Source: an uncultured Eubacteriales bacterium (GTDB lineage: Bacteria; Bacillota; Clostridia; Lachnospirales; Lachnospiraceae). Taken from it: a stretch of 7,402 nucleotides of DNA. Each line of letters begins with the position of its first letter. Positions within the stretch are counted from its first letter, which is position 1. This document shows, one piece after another, positions 5,749 through 7,402 of this stretch. The notes under the pieces are model-generated. The model made no database searches, was not told the DNA's origin, and saw only the letters and a program-made list of their open reading frames with translations. The DNA lies in contig ONXW01000060.1 in NCBI GenBank assembly GCA_900321915.1, forward strand, positions 1 through 7,402, in the 5' to 3' direction. The position numbers and the translations under genes are program-made.

Positions 5749-7074
5749 ATGGATTTATTTGATTATATGAGACAGAATACCCTGGAGGACGAGGCCCCCC
5801 TCGCCTCACGCATGCGCCCGTCTGCCCTGGAGGATGTCGTCGGGCAGCAGCATATCATCGGGAAGGGAAAGCTCCTCTACCGCGCCATCAAGGCGGACAA
5901 GCTGGGCTCCCTCATTTTCTACGGCCCGCCGGGCACCGGGAAGACCACGCTGGCCAGGGTGATCGCGGCGACAACAAGCGCCCGCTTCGAGCAGATCAAT
6001 GCCACCACGGCGGGAAAAAAGGATATGGAAGAGGTGGTGAAGGCCGCGAAGGATGCCCTGGGAATGTACGGGAAAAAGACCATCCTGTTTATCGACGAGA
6101 TTCACCGCTTCAACAAAGGGCAGCAGGATTACCTGCTGCCGTTTGTCGAGGACGGCACCGTCACACTTATCGGCGCCACCACGGAAAACCCCTATTTTGA
6201 AGTGAACGGGGCGCTTCTCTCCCGCTCCCGCGTCTTTGAACTGAAGGCGCTGGATAAAGAGGACATTATGGCGCTTCTCCGGCGCGCCGCGGAGGATCCC
6301 GTAAAAGGCATGGGAAGCTATCACGTCGCCCTGGAAGAGGAGGCCTGTGAATTCCTGGCGGATATGGCCGGCGGCGATGCCAGGGCTGCCCTGAACGCCC
6401 TGGAGCTCGGAGTCCTCACCACGGAGCCGGGCGCAGACGGCCGCATACACATCACGCTCCCCGTGGCGGAGGAATGCATCCAGAAACGGGCTGTACGCTA
6501 CGACCGGGACGGGGACAATCACTATGACACCATTTCCGCTTTCATCAAATCCATGCGCGGGACCGATCCGGATGCCGCTCTCTACTACCTCGCGCGGATG
6601 CTGTACGCCGGGGAGGATATCCGCTTCATCTCCCGCCGCATCATGATCTGCGCGGCGGAGGATGTGGGGCTGGCGGATCCGCAGGCCCTGACGGTGGCGG
6701 TGAGCGCCGCCCTTGCGGCTGAGCGCATCGGGATGCCGGAATCCGCCCTGATCCTCGCCGAAGCGGCCGCCTATGTGGCCTGCGCTCCCAAGAGCAACGC
6801 GGCCTCCGCGGGAATCTTCGGGGCACAGTCCGCCGTACAGGGCGGAAAACTCGGGGATATCCCCGTATACCTGAAAGACGCCCACTACGGGGGCGCCGGG
6901 AAACTGGGCCACGGCCTGGGCTATAAATACGCCCACGACTATCCCCATCACTACGTAAAACAGCAGTACCTGCCGGACGGCATGGAAGATGTCTCCTTCT
7001 ACCGCCCTTCGGACAACGGCTATGAAAAGCATATTGCGGAGTGGCTCCGCTTCCTGAAGGAACAGGACCGGTAG
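5749..7074 (+). CDS. rarA: Replication-associated recombination protein A, AAA+ ATPase RarA/MgsA
   Basis: A clamp-loader-like AAA+ ATPase of the MgsA/WRNIP1 family that acts at stalled replication forks and single-stranded gaps in the cytoplasm. The 441-residue protein shows LASRMRP and VGQQHIIG near the N-terminus (18-38), Walker A GPPGTGKT (59-66), Walker B ILFIDEIH (112-119), sensor 1 GATTENP (142-148), an arginine-finger type SRSR (158-161) and sensor 2 GGDARAALNALE (208-219). The C-terminal tetramerisation region holds the family-typical AAEDVGLADPQAL (302-314) and YKYAHDYPHHYVKQQYLP (392-409). The ATG at 5749 has AAGGA nine bases upstream and lies 25 bases after uppP with no terminator between, which supports co-transcription. 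With ung it gives the block a DNA-repair theme, while uppP belongs to wall synthesis. The gene ends just before a two-way terminator. No anomaly seen. Confidence 0.97.
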   Translation: MDLFDYMRQNTLEDEAPLASRMRPSALEDVVGQQHIIGKGKLLYRAIKADKLGSLIFYGPPGTGKTTLARVIAATTSARFEQINATTAGKKDMEEVVKAAKDALGMYGKKTILFIDEIHRFNKGQQDYLLPFVEDGTVTLIGATTENPYFEVNGALLSRSRVFELKALDKEDIMALLRRAAEDPVKGMGSYHVALEEEACEFLADMAGGDARAALNALELGVLTTEPGADGRIHITLPVAEECIQKRAVRYDRDGDNHYDTISAFIKSMRGTDPDAALYYLARMLYAGEDIRFISRRIMICAAEDVGLADPQALTVAVSAALAAERIGMPESALILAEAAAYVACAPKSNAASAGIFGAQSAVQGGKLGDIPVYLKDAHYGGAGKLGHGLGYKYAHDYPHHYVKQQYLPDGMEDVSFYRPSDNGYEKHIAEWLRFLKEQDR

Positions 7075-7095
7075 CCCGCTCCGTCCATCCGTATG

Positions 7096-7127
7096 AAAAA
7101 TCCCCGGGCCGCGGCCCGGGGATTTTT
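7096..7127. terminator. Bidirectional intrinsic terminator between convergent rarA and ddh
   Basis: A perfect 32-base inverted repeat (arms 7096-7111 and 7112-7127), with a very GC-rich core flanked by five A on the left and five T on the right. Read in either direction it forms a strong hairpin followed by a T run. It starts 22 bases after the rarA stop and lies 23 bases past the stop of the convergent ddh gene, so it probably serves both. Confidence 0.95.
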
Positions 7128-7150
7128 GGGTTTAACTTCGTCAGTTTGTT

Positions 7151-7402
7151 TTACAGCAGGTGTGCCCGCAGCTCCTCGCCGGACTTGTCGGAAAGGTAGG
7201 CCGGAGGAATGTCGAGGACAGTCTTGCAGCCGACCTGGCCTTCGCTGTACATGCGGAATGCGGCACGGGCAAACGCGGTGATTACGCTGGTGGTGAATTC
7301 CGGATTGGAATCCAGCTTCAGGCTGTACTCGATAATGTGCTTGTGCTCGCCGTTTGCGCCCGTAGTCCCGGAACGGAAGACAAATCCGCCGTGGGCCATG
7401 CC
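7151..7402 (-). CDS. ddh: meso-Diaminopimelate D-dehydrogenase, C-terminal fragment (5' part off the window)
   Basis: The enzyme reduces and aminates tetrahydrodipicolinate to meso-diaminopimelate with NADPH and ammonia, a one-step route to the lysine precursor and peptidoglycan cross-linking residue. Only the last 83 codons and the TAA are present. They include GMAHGGFVFRSG, then HIIEYSLKLDSNPEFT and the tail IPPAYLSDKSGEEL, which match the substrate-binding and dimerisation end of Ddh from Clostridia and Bacteroidetes. The Asn in LDSNPEFT belongs to the conserved substrate-pocket region. The frame is open through the right edge, so the gene is cut by the window and not necessarily broken. 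The ATG visible at 7399 is an internal Met. It is convergent with rarA and shares the terminator at 7096-7127. Recognition comes from recalled family sequence only. Confidence 0.92.
   Translation of the reverse strand, partial: GMAHGGFVFRSGTTGANGEHKHIIEYSLKLDSNPEFTTSVITAFARAAFRMYSEGQVGCKTVLDIPPAYLSDKSGEELRAHLL

Noticed and set aside
5806..7032. Long open frame (408 codons) on the minus strand opposite rarA
   Set aside because: It is antisense to a complete rarA with all AAA+ motifs. It has no recognisable domain or ribosome binding site and is explained by codon composition.
7093..7281. Small plus-strand open frame starting at the rarA terminator
   Set aside because: It begins three bases before the terminator palindrome, has no convincing ribosome binding site and runs antisense through ddh.
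1..7402. A novel accessory system (defence, mobile element, biosynthetic cluster or CRISPR)
   Set aside because: Every substantial interval is filled by recognised core genes, with gaps under 260 bases that hold promoters, leaders or terminators. No integrase, transposase, spaced repeats or unknown gene cluster is present.

Overview
The window is a GC-rich stretch of ordinary chromosomal housekeeping genes. It most likely comes from a member of the Clostridia, plausibly a Lachnospiraceae-like gut Firmicute. This rests on gene content and order (rho, rpmE, a DUF1385/YqhQ-type gene, prmC), Firmicute-style AGGAGG-like ribosome binding sites, a zinc-type L31 and the protein sequences. The genus cannot be named from the sequence alone.

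Layout. Positions 1-3949 hold a leftward block, in transcription order: rho (3949-2363), rpmE for ribosomal protein L31 (2177-1974), a DUF1385 membrane protein gene (1885-854) and prmC (857 to beyond the left edge). The block covers transcription termination, ribosome assembly and translation termination. prmC overlaps the DUF1385 gene by ATGA and is cut by the window edge. rpmE has its own good promoter, a structured leader of about 143 nt and a strong terminator behind it. The DUF1385 gene starts just past that terminator with no clear promoter of its own.

From 4139 a rightward block begins: ung (uracil-DNA glycosylase), uppP (undecaprenyl-diphosphatase) and rarA (AAA+ replication-fork ATPase). 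They are spaced 13 and 25 bases apart and probably form one operon. The rho and ung promoters lie back to back in the 4089-4167 interval and together settle both start codons. At the right end a perfect 32-base palindrome acts as a terminator shared by rarA and a convergent gene. Of that gene only the last 83 codons are present; they match the C-terminus of meso-diaminopimelate dehydrogenase (ddh).

I see no mobile element, CRISPR array, tRNA/rRNA gene, toxin-antitoxin pair, defence island or new system. The points worth a second look are details of known genes: a charge-segregated disordered insert in Rho built partly on a 21-bp tandem repeat, the rpmE and rho leaders, an altered active-site motif in UppP, an in-frame insertion in PrmC, and a duplicated tail in the DUF1385 protein.
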